This document shows, piece after piece, positions 21,600 through 35,437 of a DNA stretch of 64,000 bases. The translations under genes were made by a program, and so were the position numbers. Source of the DNA: Nectonema munidae (taxonomy: Eukaryota; Nematomorpha; Nectonematoida; Nectonematidae); NCBI GenBank assembly GCA_030549495.1, contig JAUIRK010000987.1, forward strand, positions 186,001 to 250,000, written 5' to 3'. Each line of letters begins with the position of its first letter. The first letter of the stretch is position 1. Under the pieces are notes generated by a model that searched no databases, was not told where the DNA came from, and was given only the letters and a program-made list of their open reading frames with translations.

Positions 21600-22440
21600 G
21601 TGATCAAAATAATAAGTCAATATGATGTTTATACAGTTATAAACTACTATGTGAAGTTTCAGAAAGATTAGACTTGTAGTTTTGGCTGGGCAGTTATGAG
21701 ATTTAAATGTTTGGACAGAAAATTTTCAAAAATCGGAAATTTTAGAATCTTCAATTTCAATAATTTAAACTTAATTTTTTACGTAGATTCCGAATCTGCA
21801 ATCAAAATTTGAATATCCCGTATAAATACGAAGTTATCAAAGATTTAATTTTTGGTATGTAAATAATGAATAGGTTTGAGAGTGTAAAAAAATACTTATG
21901 TTTATCGCAGCAACTTGAAACTTGGCTATGTTGTAGACTGTAGAGTATCAAAGTTACAAAAATTTAACATTAGAAGTTAAAAAAAATGAGGTAAAATAAT
22001 AATCAATAGACTATTTTACTAAAAAATCTAAGAAATCGGCTTGATAATTTAGGAATTAAGAATTACCCTAACTGAAATTTGATGTTTTTTTGCCACTTTT
22101 TGACATTTAATGTGCTGTAACTCTGGAACTACATCCCTACAGACTTCTAACCTACGCCATTCGAAAGAGAATTAAATTTTAAATCGGATAGTATTTTTAA
22201 ATGTTGACATTTCAATATAGAAGTTGTATTTTTTACGGATTTTTGTTAACCCTTAGTCGTATTTAAACGTCCTTTATAAACTTTTTTTCTAAAAACCGAA
22301 CCATAAGTCGGTTCAATTTGAAACTGATATCATTTCAAAGAGCTCGTAGAGACAAACATTTTTTATTCATTATTATCAGATTAGACATTTAAAGAAGGGA
22401 ATAGAAAAAAGTCAGTTAAGGGTAAATCTCTCTTGAGTAA
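21600..22440. other. Non-coding, AT-rich
   Basis: No coding or RNA signal recognised. Confidence 0.35.
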
Positions 22441-22830
22441 AGGTTCGTGAAGTTATGCGGTGCTGGTGTAGATTGAAAGGTGTTTTTATTGTTTAATCAT
22501 GTTTTTCTTTAAGTTTAGATATAAGGGTAGGTTATGTGTAAGTAGCTCAATTTTTAATGTAGAAGTAGTGTGAAATGAGTTTGTGATTGTGAGTAAACAT
22601 AGGCGATGTATTTTGTTGAGATAGGTTAGTGAGTTCTGAAATTTGAGTAAATCATATTGTATAACTGGAATTATGATAGATTTATAGATATATTTTGAAA
22701 TTTTTGGGTGAAGACCCCACTTATACCAGATGGCTTTTCTGAGAGAGAATAGGTTTGGTGAGAGTTTTGTGTAGATATTTTCAAGGTGAAGTGTAAATTT
22801 TAGATTTGATTGATAATTCAAAGTCTTGGA
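22440..22830 (-). mobile_element. LINE reverse-transcriptase C-terminal fragment (R1/Jockey/I-like)
   Basis: The minus frame at 22821-22486 reads LSPNLFSLRKAIWYKWGLHP, then YIYKSIIIPVIQYD, LNKIHRLCLLTITNSFHTTS and LLTHNLPLYLNL. This is the order seen after the RT thumb in R1/Jockey-type LINEs (WLYTAIVRPILLYG..., LNRIQRLALRAITGALRTTPT, LEVLLGLPPLDL). The catalytic RT core is absent, so it is a short remnant. The family is inferred from pattern only. Confidence 0.6.
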
Positions 22831-22895
22831 TTCAAGTCTACTTGCTCATAGTTCGATACAATCGGCATAATTGTGCCTTCTCGATGAAAACACCC
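22815..22895 (+). repeat. SINE-like fragment (copy B)
   Basis: TTGGATTCAAGTC (box-B-like) is followed by CTCATAGTTCGATACAATCGG and AATTGTGCCTTCTCGATGAAAACACCC, here split to stay short. The same body occurs at 48620-48725 (-) and, more diverged, at 33343-33490 (+). Confidence 0.55.
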
Positions 22896-24440
22896 AATTG
22901 AACTTTTATCTTTAATGTAATCATTTTTATTCAGAATAGATTCTACGATTTAAACATCAGTTAAATCAACATTTAAATACTTAATATAATTTAGGGATTT
23001 AATTTGTTGTTTCTATTTATGTATTTATTATTTTCTAAAACAGTGTGAGCATAAGTCAAAATTTGAAGTGGGAACGCATATTTCATTATTTTATCAATTG
23101 ACACCAGATTAACATAGTTCTACTATATTAAGATCTAGGAAAAATTATTTTTTACAATAATATTTCTAAATACTAAAAATGATTTTTTTTCCATAAAATA
23201 CATAAAAATTATCTAGAGATTTATCTTTAAATGATTCTTGAATTATTATTACAGCCCAGAGAGGAGTCTAGCTTTTCTAAGTTTTCTTTTGTCATACCTT
23301 ATCAAACAAGTAATTCTAATATAAGTATAAAACTTTGGCCTTGTTCATTTGTTTTGTGTCAATTTATACAGTAATTTTTTTAAATTATTTCCTTATATTT
23401 TTTTTAACCTACTCCTCATATTTATACAAACACAGTTTACCCTGATGGGTTAAAATGCAGCCAAACTGTTTTTTAAGCTTCAGAAAAATTTCCTGCATAA
23501 AAACAAGATTTTTGAAAAAATAAAAATACCTAAATGGAAAATTACAAGCATTTATTACAAAAAATATTTGAAGGCTTAAATCTATAAACTGTTAATTTAA
23601 GTAATAAAAAATAAGACAGAAGTTTTATTTTAGTGTGTTTTTTCTTCAGGAGAGTGTTTTGGGGTTGTTTTTCTTCAGGAGATCCAAAGCTTTGATGTTT
23701 TTATGCAATTGTTTTACGATTAGTTACCTCAATTTCGTATTTTATTAATTTTCAATAGATACTGTTTAATTGTCTAAAACTGAATTCTTCCTAGATACAA
23801 CTTTTTAAAAGCGTTCTTCTGGCTTTCCCCAAATTTTTACTGTTCATATCTTTTACTCGGGAGTACAAATACTGATTTTTATTTAATTAAATTTAATAAG
23901 AAATAATAAAATTTTTTTATATAAAAATGATTAATATCGTCTTTTGTCAGATAAAAACGAAAATTCTTATCTGTATGATTCTATTTAAATTGTATTGCTT
24001 AAAAAGTTAGTTTTGTAGTTTTGAATTTCTGATGAAAGCCAAAACCCTTCAAATAGAAGGAAATAAATTTGAAGAAATCTATTTTTTCGGAAGTTAATAA
24101 TCAAATTTTATTCAGTGTTGTTGGTTTATTGAATTAAATTCTAATTTAATAATTTTGGGTTAATTTTTAATTTCTAGAACTTTAAGATTTGCAAGTAATT
24201 AATATTTGATTGACAACTAAATACAGTGGCGGATCTAGAAAATTTCTACGGGGGGTGGATAATTAAAATTATGGTTCAAATTTTTGGAGGTTCACACATT
24301 TACTATATTCTTTTTGGTTCAAAAATTCATCGTAAATGAATCCAAAGTTTTAACAACGCTCTGCGTTTGAGGAACATGATGCGAGGTGTAGACAATAATA
24401 GTTACCGATTAGACGTAGGTATGGCTAACAATTCAATATT
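22896..24440. other. Non-coding; one G-run repeat end
   Basis: No gene recognised. At 24225-24260 the sequence CAGTGGCGGATCTAGAAAA followed by CGGGGGGTGG matches 44158-44195 (GGGCGGATCTAGAAA, CGCGGGG). It is typical of hAT-type terminal repeats. Confidence 0.4.
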
Positions 24441-24444
24441 GATA

Positions 24445-25901
<1,457 letters not shown>

Positions 25902-25904
25902 CAT

Positions 25905-26764
25905 TTTGCCTTCTAGGCCTGGTTATTGTTTCCAAAAAGTCGAGGTCAACCAGTTTGCTGCAACAACTACGCCATTTCATTCTTTCTTTAGTATCAATTC
26001 GCACAAGCTTTCTTTTTTCCATATCGTGGTGAATCACTTCATTCCATGCTTTCTTTGGTCTTCATCTTTCCATCAATCAATTCATCTTTTATCTTTTTTA
26101 CAACGTTCCCTTCGGACATCCTTTCGACATGACCAAACCATCGTAATCTATTCTCTTCTAAATGCACTTCTATATCCTCAATTCCAATTTTCTTTCTCAA
26201 CACATCGTTGGCAATCCTATCTTTCAGCGTCTTTCCGCACATCATCCTAATCATTCTCATCTCAGTTGTTTGTAGCTTCTTGTGTCAGTCTTCTTCATCA
26301 CCCAGCATTCAGAACCGTAGCAAATCGTACTTCTAACGCAAACTTTATACAGTCTTGCTTTTAGCTCGTCAGATAAAAAATTTCCACACAGTAAGCCGGA
26401 TAATTCCTTGAACTTTTTCCAACCTAGGCGTATTCGCGCTCTTACGCTACTAGAAACATCACTGTTGCAATTGATCTTATCGCCCAAATAACATAAATCA
26501 TCAACAACATCGAACGTATCATCTCCTAATTTCACTTTTTCAACAAGTAGAGCACTTTCTACAAACAAAGCCACTCACTGCACAAAGAGAGCCCTTTATA
26601 GAGGAACATCTTTTGTGAACCCACTTATTACAAGTCGTACATAAAATGGCGTTTCTCATTACACTCAGTCCACATAATGAACAGGGGTCGACACTACTCA
26701 CTTTCCTGACACCATTAGTTTTATTACTCACGATCATCACTTCATAACAGTAATGTTTTTGCAA
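25905..26764 (-). mobile_element. LINE 3' fragment with a PHD-like zinc finger between RT core and thumb
   Basis: Three adjoining minus frames form one element end. 26764-26540 carries CSLCGLSVMRNAILCTTCNKW followed by VHKRCSSIKGS and CRKC, a cysteine-rich finger. 26574-26257 carries DDLCYLGDKINCN, RARIRLGWKKFKELSG, LKARLYKVCVRSTICYGSEC. 26260-26039 carries MRMIRMMCGKTLKDRIAND and ENRLRWFGHVERM. A finger inserted just upstream of the FCYLGD box is known in a group of RTE/CR1-related LINEs of invertebrates. The element is 5'-truncated (no RT catalytic motif) and has one or two frame changes. The TCA/TGA array follows at its 3' end. Confidence 0.82.
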
Positions 26765-26929
26765 ATATTAAGTATGGTTTGAAAAGTTTGGAAAAATATC
26801 TGTTGTTAAAAAGTATCACAACATAGCAGAATAGTTGATATTACCTTGCTGCAAAGATATATTGAATGTGCTAAGAAGTTGTATAGTTGAAGCATATCTT
26901 CCTGTCAAACGATACCGTTAGAAGGATAA

Positions 26930-27035
26930 TAAGAGAGATGTCTGATATTTTGCGAAACTGAGCAATAAAACAACTGTAAGAGAAACATTTGGCAAAGTGA
27001 TAAATTTTTTTACAGCACATGATATTCTATACATA
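26930..27035 (+). mobile_element. Short hAT fragment related to 8.9 kb
   Basis: TAAGAGAAACATTTGGCAAA and AATTTTTTTACAGCACATGAT match AAGAGAAACATTTGTCAAGG and AATTTTTTACAGTACATGTT at about 8920-8963. Translation gives TTVRETFGKVINFFTAHDI, the segment before the CTDGAP box of ZBED5-like hAT transposases. Only this short piece is recognisable. Confidence 0.6.
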
Positions 27036-27069
27036 GGCGCCCCTGCTAGAAAGCTAGAAGAAGATATGA

Positions 27070-27700
27070 GCATGTTTTTGTATGCTGATGACTGTTATAA
27101 CTTTTAAATGTAAAATCTTCTCATAAGATTAACTCCTTCCTAGATAAAATATATATTTGGTGTGTATGTAATTGTTTATCAATTAATATGCGCAAATCAA
27201 AATTATGATATTTATATACTTAAAGAAAAGATGACGTTTACCTAGTTTTAAAATAAATAATACTAAAATAGACAAAGTTGAAAGCTTAAATTACCTTGCA
27301 GTAATAATACAATCCATTTAGAAGTTCACACTTCGCTATAATAAAATTATAAAAGATACCTCAGCGTTTCTTGGATATCCTTACAACATAAAAGTCTCAT
27401 CTCACCAAAAGCTCGCTTAATGATTTTCCATGCTTTTTTCAGTCAAAGATTAGCTACTGTAATGTAGTAGTATTATGGGGCTGTACCAGTTTATCACTTG
27501 AGGCAAAGCTTCGACGAAAACAAAGCATGGCACTTAAAGATAAAATTAGAAAAAAATATGACATATTAAACATCACTCAACTAAATAAGCTTTCATTTGC
27601 TTACAAAAATAATTTACAAATGCATTGCGCGCGTTATTTATTTAAATGCAACAGTGAAATACATTCCTATAACTTGGGAATAACCAAGATTTTTTGTGTA
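27070..27700 (+). mobile_element. LINE reverse-transcriptase fossil
   Basis: The plus strand carries a catalytic-box-like FLYADDCYNF at about 27078-27107. It is followed, with stops and frame changes, by thumb-like pieces: HFAIIKL, SKISYCNVVVLWGCTSLS at about 27440-27495, then LRRKQSMALKDKIRKKYDIL and LNKLSFAYKNNLQMHCARYL at about 27510-27650. The order fits the 3' half of a Jockey- or I-like RT. It is badly degraded. Confidence 0.6.
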
Positions 27701-28059
27701 TCCTTCTTTTATGGGCGCCATGCATAATACTTTTATCAGTAAAGTAATTAACCCTTTTTTGACTGTTTGCAATGAAGCATTATATGCCATTTGGGACAAT
27801 TGTTAAAAAAAAAATTTATATTAGAATTTTCAGTTTAAGATATCATAATCAATATAGAAATATATTATATACAAAAATTTTGAATTTTTGAAGTCTTTTC
27901 ATAAGGAAATTCAGCCGTATCATATATGAATCACTGGTCAAATATGGGTACATTTTTTGAAAGTTCTAAAATTAAAAAAAATCGCTAAGAAATTTTTGAA
28001 AATTTTTAATGTTACAATTATTCTGTTTTAAAACTAAAAGGTAAACAGTTTATTATGCA
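27701..28059. other. Non-coding; possible left flank of a piggyBac element
   Basis: TTAACCCTTTTTTGACTG at 27749 has the form of a TTAA plus CCC piggyBac tip. TCATATATGAATCACTGGTC at about 27921 recurs, inverted, near 31655. The matching far tip was not found. Confidence 0.35.
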
Positions 28060-29700
28060 TTATATTAAAAAAAAGGATAAATGTATGTATATATATGTGT
28101 GTATATATGGGCAAATAATTATTTTGTATGAAAATCTATAAAACATGGTGTGATAAAGTCTACATCGGATTCTTCTTTTCTCTTCAGTATTACATACAAA
28201 ATGATCTTTTTTGTCAAATCCTACTTCATTCACCGGGTTCAAAACACTTTGCCGAGCTAACATAGATGGCACTTCAAACTTTGACAAAAGAATTTCAACG
28301 AGCGCTCTTCGAAAACACAATTGATCCATCTTTTAATTTGGAGTCAATCTGTATATTTGCCACGCTTGAGATACTGATGTATTATTGATCAAGTGACTCA
28401 AAATGGGCCAATACCATTTTTTGCCTCGAATTGCTACTTGATATTGTGCAATGTTTTGATCCATTCGACCAACCCATTGCATTTGACTTCTGTAAACATT
28501 GAAAATATTCGGCTGGGAAACGAGAAGTTTCTTCCTTTCTTTACGAGAATATCTCGCAACATGAGATAAAGGCTCGTCTATGCAAGAATTTGAAATTGCG
28601 AGTACTGATTTATTGTCATACCACTGGAAAATGTTGACTATATCAAATGATAAAATTTGATGGAAGCCTCTTTTCTTTTCTTTCAAATCTTTCTTTCGGA
28701 CTTAACTGCGGATGGTCCTAGTTATCTTTTTTCCCATCGCGAGCATTTCGTTAACTAACTCATACGATGAAAAAATTATCCCACACATAGTGATAATTAT
28801 TTGGGCACAGCTGATTTAACTTATTGGAAAAGTTCGAAACTACTGAGCCCTCTAGACCAAATTTTTCTTTTTTTACGACTTTCAACATCTTTTTCTTGGT
28901 ATAGGTCAAACGGAACGCAATATCCAGGAGCGATACAATGCGACCATTGTTTATAACCAAAGCGTGTTGGTTTTCCTCGGAGAAATTGTTTTGTCGAGTG
29001 ACCGCCAAAATATTCAATCATTTTTTCATCAATGCAATGAAACTCAGATGAAGGTGCCCACTTAAAAAAATTTGAATTCAGCTTTTCTATCAAATTTTGT
29101 CAAATTTATCTTTTTCAAGAAGAGATGTGTTATCACACATGTGAAGGTATTTTTTGATCTCTTCAAAACGCTTACGCCGCATCGATATGAAGAAATCAAA
29201 GAGTTGTTGCAGTCTTCTTTCTTGTCCCAGTATAACCTGGAACGTGGCAGAGAGTCATAGCTTGAGCAAATTAATATGCTTATCAAACAAAATATTTCAT
29301 CACGGAATACATTCAAGTAAAAGTTTTTTTGTAGAGCGTATGTATTTGACATGTTAACAAACATGTTTCTAATCTCTATGTTACAATAAACTTAGCAAGA
29401 ATATCTAATATTTGAAGCGGTTGATCATGAAAAAAAGGTCCATGGTTGGGGGGAAAGCTCTTCTTCAAAGATTTTCAACTGTCCACAATACCCCATTCGA
29501 CACTCTTTACTTTTTTGTGAGGATTTGTTTCACACATTTCTTCTTCCTAATTATTTTCACTGTCAAATTGTGCTGAAGCCGCTAATTGATTAGAGCTGAA
29601 ATTGTTATACTCAAAACAACCATCATTTCTTGAAACCGAGCAAGCATCTAAAGGGGATTCAATGAAAAACCTAAAATTACTTGTTTCTTCTCCATCAAAT
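28060..29700 (-). mobile_element. piggyBac fossil, PGBD2/3-like
   Basis: Minus-strand pieces in transposase order: VFRDEIFCLISILICSSYDS and LPRSRLYWDKKEDCNN (about 29300-29200), KLNSNFFKWAPSSEFHCIDE with KMIEYFGGHSTKQFLRGKPT (about 29085-28975), VPFDLYQEKD, YVWDNFFIV (about 28785), then FQWYDNKSVLAISN, SRKERKKLLVSQPNIFNVY, GRMDQNIAQYQVAIRGKKWY (about 28665-28410). The IDE, WDNFF and GRMDQN contexts supply the three catalytic Asp residues. RGKPxRFGY and IRGKKWYWP are typical of PGBD2/3-like enzymes, so this is a different lineage from the 16.7 kb element. It is broken into at least four frames. Confidence 0.82.
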
Positions 29701-31600
29701 CATATATCAACATTTAATAGAAAATGAGTAAATATCAGAGCTCTGCGAGGAAGTACATTTTAGTTCGGGCCAGGAGGAAGTCTTGTCAGGGCGGATTTGT
29801 CTAGGATTGAGGAAAAGTTTTTCAATACAGTTTAAGATAAAATTCTTATAAAGTGTACTTCATTATGGAATAAAAAAGTGTTTATAAAAAATGAAATAGA
29901 CCAAGTTTTAAAAAATAAAATGAAATGACCAAGTTTTCCAAATGATTTACTTTTTTGACCGATAAGTATTAATTCTTCATATTTCTCGAAGTTCAAACTA
30001 CTTTTTTTTAGTGTTTACGATATTCGAATCAAAACTAATAGATCTTTCCGACTGAGAATTGATGGACGCTATCATAAAGTTAAAATATCTTCTCATTGGT
30101 AATATTAGATGAGCCAATCTGCATGTAAACAATAAACTTCCATTTTCATTATTTTTTTTTAGGATCTCAACAACTTTAAAAAGTTATAATATAAAATTTA
30201 TTAAAAAGAAAATCACGAAAGAGTTAAAAAAATGCGTGTATTGTAACAAGCCTAATGTGTACTGTATAACTAATAAAAAAGTAAAATTGATTCCTCAAGA
30301 ACAGGGTTTAGTTTTTTTTCGCGAGGAAATGAGGATTAACTCTCCCCTCGGGGAATGGGCAGGTTTGGGGTCCCCTCAGAGCTCGGCTAAATATATATGT
30401 GAATAAAGAGTGGTATCTTGGTTTTCGAAATAACTCGTTTTAACAAAGTTTTCGAAAGCCGATTTAGTATATTATGAAAAATGTATACTATCAAGAGATA
30501 AAGTAAAAATAAATAATACGTTTTCATTTACCAACTAAGCTAAGATGCATGTATGTTTTACTGAAACGATAAATGAAGCAAACTGTTTATTCAGACAGTA
30601 CACGATATTAACAACTTACAACAATTTACTGTTTGGAACAGAAGCCTTAAATATGTCGGTAATAAATTTTGGAATCTATGATTTAGAAACTAAGATTATG
30701 AAAGTTTTAAAAATACATAGCAAATAAGCAGGAAAATCAAATATCTAGTCGTTACGTGTGTTGAAGTTGGTTATCAAAATTCGGTTAAAACTTAACTATT
30801 TTGGTCTCTACTTTTTTGGTCTACCTAATTGTTCTAATACTACAATGTTCAAAAACGAGATACTACTGTATATAAATATACAACATATTATATTCCGTAT
30901 AAAACATTAAAACAACTTATCTAGCACGTTGCAACAATCATTCAATAGATTTTTGTTTTGGGCGGGTAATAAAAATAACAAAAAGAACACCAGACAAAAA
31001 CGTCGTCTTGTTTGTGCTGAATTCAGCATTTTTTCATAAAAAGACTCTGCTGCACATAATAAGCTTTAAAAATATTAGAAAACGGGTTTATTTTCAAAAA
31101 TAAATAAGAATATTTAAATCTTGATTAAAGATTATTTAAATTTTCAGCATTTTCTCTTCAAACAAAAAAATTCAGCAATGGAAACATAGTTTAAGAAATA
31201 ACACATTTTTGCATGTATCTTAATTTTTTCAAGGAATTTCAGTAGCCAGAAAAGAACTAACAAAAGTAAAAAAACTAGCATAAGACCAATAGAAAGTTTT
31301 TCGAGAAACATTCTCGCATAGATATTATTCATCTAAAATGTTATTTGAGTTGTAAATTGCATAAATTTGTAATTCAAAAAGTTAATACTATTTAAAAACA
31401 CAAATTTACCTCACCATTATTCAGTAAAATGAAAAGAAAATGATTACATAACAAAAGGGTAGACTAATAACTCTAAAAAAATAGCAAAAAAAGAAACGGA
31501 AGTAAGCAAAATTCCTTCTACACTAACAACACGGAAAAAGATAGGGATAAGCGTGATGGATGTATCAATTTGTATTGATTGTCTGAAATGATATGCATGC
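29701..31600. other. Non-coding, AT-rich
   Basis: A 60-aa plus frame at 30545-30727 and a 62-aa minus frame at 31144-31332 (one hydrophobic stretch) show no recognisable domain. No repeat recognised. Confidence 0.35.
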
Positions 31601-31639
31601 TAAAAATGCTGAAGTACAATGTTGTGTTTTTTGTATCGA

Positions 31640-32050
31640 TTAACGTCCAGCGATTCATATATGATGCATCAAATGCTGACAAGTCTCTGCAACTCCTTGT
31701 GCAATGTTTTCCCAATATTCCACTGTACACAGGCTCAATGGAGTGTTTTCAGTCACCAAGTTGAAATAAAACTTGCTAGCATCTTTTTTTCAGTGAAAAT
31801 CTGAGCCTCAATGTAATGGTATAGATATTAAAACTACTTAATGATAAAAATTTCATTTTTCCTGAAAAAATGTGGAAAAAAACTTTTCGATTATGCTAAG
31901 ATAACTTTTGGTATCACATTGGTAAACTTAGATTTTTTTCATGTTAACCCTGCCATCAAATTTTTATGATATTATTTGTGATTCATATATGCATCACTGG
32001 TCACAAATGTAATACAAGTCAAGCGATGCATATGTATATCGCTGGTCCAA
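31640..32050. repeat. Recurrent CATATATG-centred palindromic motif
   Basis: CAGCGATTCATATATGATGC at about 31659, GTGATTCATATATGCATCAC at about 31979 and GCGATGCATATGTATATCGC at about 32021 share an imperfect palindrome, two of them followed by TGGTC. The first is inverted relative to 27921. This may be the subterminal repeat of the PGBD3-like element. Confidence 0.4.
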
Positions 32051-32059
32051 AAAAGGATA

Positions 32060-33340
32060 TTATTAATATGTGAAATAGACAGTGTTTCTTTAAAAATGAG
32101 ATATTTGTTGAACATAAAAAGTAGTTTAAAATATTTTTAATGGAAAGTTATTGTCCTTATTAATATACTAGAGAACATGTATCATTTGCTTTGTTAAATC
32201 GTTTTACATCTCTTTTTTAACTTGAAGTATTTAAGACTATGCCTCCTTGTTGATGAAATTAGGCCTATGCCTTATTCAGTATCATTTCTTTACCGAAAAT
32301 TTCAGACGTTTTTTTATAAACTTGGTGTTTGTTCCTACCTAATCCTACATTCACATCTCTATTCTGCTCACTCAATTAATGAACACATACAAAACTATGT
32401 TGTTTTTTTGTTCTATATATCAATAAATTTATTATTATTTTATTTTATTCTTATCGCGTTTCTTTCTTGAACAACGCCAACTTCAAAACACCACCAACGC
32501 AATAAAAGACATCTTATTGTCCGAAACATATCCTCAACAAATGATCATCATGCCGCAAAGGACCCAGTATCAGGGGCACACATCCTCAAAATTATTGGGG
32601 GGGGGGGGCGAAATTTTTTTCTTGCAATTTTCAAAATTAGTGGTCTGGAAATACCACGGGAGACCAAATATTCAAGCAATCCTTTAAAATAGAGTGTATT
32701 CAGCGCATACCTAAAGTCCTAAATTTATAAGACTACTTTATATTTTTTTACAAAAGTGGTGAATTTAAATACTATACTTCCCGCGAAAATATCTTAATTA
32801 AATTTTCATATCGAATATACACTAGTTTAAAAAAATCCAAAATTGTTGGGGGGGGGGGAGGGGGGTGGAATAGGCTTTTCATTTGAAAATGAGGTAGTCT
32901 ACATTACAGGAATTGATGAAAGGATATTTGATTCATAGAGAAAACAACTGAAAACAAATAACTAAAGGTTGGGTAGTTTTATATGAGTGAATGTAGTCTG
33001 AAGGCAAAGAGTCTACTAGACACCCTGCGATATGAAAAATATGAAAAAATGTAATTGATTCAGGGGCAAGGGTATAAAATGAAGTTTTAATTGTGCAAAC
33101 ACAAATAAAACAATAAATTAAGATTGCATTATTTCATATTTCTCACCATCATTCAAAAATAGTTTAAAAGCTAAATTGACACAAGTTACAAAAAGTAAAA
33201 TAACTGTTTTTGCCTTTTATAATAACTTTTAAGGAAAAAAAGTCTATCAGAAAAAGTTATAGAGCTTGAACAAAAACTAAAAAATTTTAGAGCATAACTT
33301 AAGTTTTTTGAAAACTAATTTGACGCATCCATGGGTACCA
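32060..33340. repeat. Non-coding with G-run repeat ends
   Basis: CAGGGGCACACATCCTC followed by AAATTATT and a run of 11-12 G is at 32571-32610. Other G-runs lie at about 32849-32870 and, past this segment, 33699. They belong to the same kind of repeat end as 8388 and 8809. An 82-aa hydrophobic plus frame at 32222-32470 was not recognised. Confidence 0.4.
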
Positions 33341-33342
33341 AT

Positions 33343-33490
33343 CTATGGGTGGCATGACAGGTTGGTTGAGATGATGGACATAGCACGGAAGCTTCTGGAT
33401 TCGATTCCTCATCGATACGAATTTGTTCATAGTTTGACATAAGCGGTACGTCAGTGCCTGGTCAATGAAAATACATCCGCTGCTACCTTT
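33343..33490 (+). repeat. tRNA-like SINE (copy A)
   Basis: Starts GGTGGCATGACAGGTTGG (box-A-like), has GGATTCGATTCCTC (box B), then the body TTCATAGTTTGACATAAGCG and GTGCCTGGTCAATGAAAAT. The body matches copies at 22815 (+) and 48620 (-). Box A/box B spacing and a non-tRNA body indicate a SINE rather than a tRNA gene. Confidence 0.55.
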
Positions 33491-33725
33491 TATTCAAAAT
33501 TGAAAAATTTGCTACATAATTAACATAAGAGAGAAAGGAAACAAAATAAACTAATAAAGCAATTTTCACAATTTTAAAGTGGGGATTATTATTATATAAC
33601 TCTCACGCATCGTCTGTAAAATATGTTCGATAGGAAAAATGCGATCATCATACATGTTTTATAAACAAGCAGCAACTCTTACTTATAGAAAATTATTGGG
33701 GGGGGGGGGGTAAGAAAATCCATAC

Positions 33726-35437
33726 ACTATAACTAGGGCAAACAAAAATTGACCTAAAAACTTTTTGAATATTGACTTTTTAGGAAAAAAATTGACTTTA
33801 TAGTAAAAAAAATTGACTTTATAACTTTTTTTGTCTAGTCTTCAAAGAATATTATATATAGTTATAATAAAGTTATTTTTTTAATTATTTACAAATATTA
33901 TAATAAAACATGAAATAGTTAATAATGTTATGTGGAAAAAAATTTCTGTCTTTAGCCAGAAGCTTTTTAAGCATTGAAAAAGATCTTTCCACGGCACATG
34001 TTGTTGCTTGACAGTTCTGAAGCAGTAGGTACGTACTGGCTGAAATGTTTTCATTTTCCATTTTCAAAACTTTTAAAAAGTCACTATTTTCAAGCCTTTT
34101 TTAAAATAATTTTTGATTTTACACTCATTTTAAAGCGTCTATAAAAGCGATATAAAAGTAAAGTGAATAGAATCAAAAATTTGCTTTGCATCCTTGATAC
34201 TAAAAAACGAATATTCAATATTTTGAATAATTTCTGCCAAATTGTAATAAGTTTGCTTGATTTTTATGAGTTCATAAAGTGACGAATTGTTAACACTTTT
34301 TTTTTGGCATTTTGAACCAACACACCATCTTTGCTTTTGAAAGAAGGAACAATTCTTTTGACTTCTGGTAATTTATCAGCGTAATAGGAAGCCGCTTCTC
34401 GCCAACTCGCCATCTTGTTATAATTGGGGTTGGAGGGGGAAACCAATCTCTCTAAAGGCAGCTTTTCTATTTTTATTTTTAATTGTTGCAAGTTCCATGT
34501 TACCAATGAGCTCATCTATTTCTTTATAGAAAAATTTAACTTTCATTGCACAATTGTGTAAATGTGCGAAGCATTTAATATGAAACAAATTAGAATGCAC
34601 AATTTTAAATATTCCTCCAGTGGCTAAATTATATTTAGCAGCATGGGTTAAAAACAACAAAAAGTTCTCTTTTTTAACGTTAAACTCCCTTAAAACATCA
34701 TCAACAACACAAACAATTCTTTTCGAGTCAACATTCTCTTCAAATCGTATACACTTGACAAGCCATGTTTTTTTCTGGAATATCTATTGAACCAATCAGA
34801 ACATTCACAAAGCTGGCATCGCGAAGAGTGCTTTCATCGAGCATTAAAAAATTTTTTTTTCTTTCAATTTATTTTTTATTTGATTAATCGAGTAGTTCAA
34901 ATTATACTTGTGCTAGATAAACTTGGTAAACCAAGCTGGTGCCTTTTCGACTTTCTGTGGTTTTCATTAAAATTTTTTTTTTCATGATTGACAATCACGT
35001 TGCAAATTTTGCAAGATAAATCTTTAGATTTAGAAATTGTAAATTCATGAGGATACTTTTTGACCAGTATCCCAATTTTAGTTGATTTACTTTTTGCAAC
35101 TTTCGGCATGCTTTGACGTAATTGATTATATAATTGGGAGCTGTTGTTTAAAACGTATGAGTAAATTCAAAGCTTTAAATCTAAAAATGATAAAACTACA
35201 ATGTTTAGAAATTAGGCCGATAAAGTTAGAGAATATAAAAAGCAAAATAGTTTTAAATTTTTTTTTCATAAATATGATTTTATGAAAAAAATGAATTTTT
35301 AAGAAGAAAAAATTGACTTTATTGACCTAAAAAATTATTTAAAAATTGAAATATATGAACAAACTTGCTAAATAAAAAGATTTGAAAATTTTAAAACATT
35401 TTTTTTTCAAATTGACTTTATTCGCCCTAACTATAAC
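33726..35437 (-). mobile_element. hAT element 1 with 8-bp target duplication ACTATAAC
   Basis: ACTATAAC at 33726-33733 and 35430-35437 flank a 1696-bp element beginning TAGGGCAAACAAAAATTGAC and ending TTGACTTTATTCGCCCTA. The minus-strand transposase survives in pieces. A BED-type zinc finger is at 35109-34897 (CKICNVIVNHEKKNFNENH). The middle region is at 34660-34264 (IKCFAHLHNC, YKEIDELIGNMELATIKNK, then MASWREAASYYADKLPEVK). The C-terminal dimerisation motif is at 34067-33885 (QATTCAVERSFSMLKKLL). The 8-bp duplication and BED plus hATC domains make this a hAT element. About three frame breaks are visible, and the central catalytic part looks shortened. Confidence 0.9.

Noticed and set aside
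31518-31804. Overlapping 60-70 aa frames on both strands
   Set aside because: Mutually overlapping, no domain, and the region carries the CATATATG palindromic repeat.
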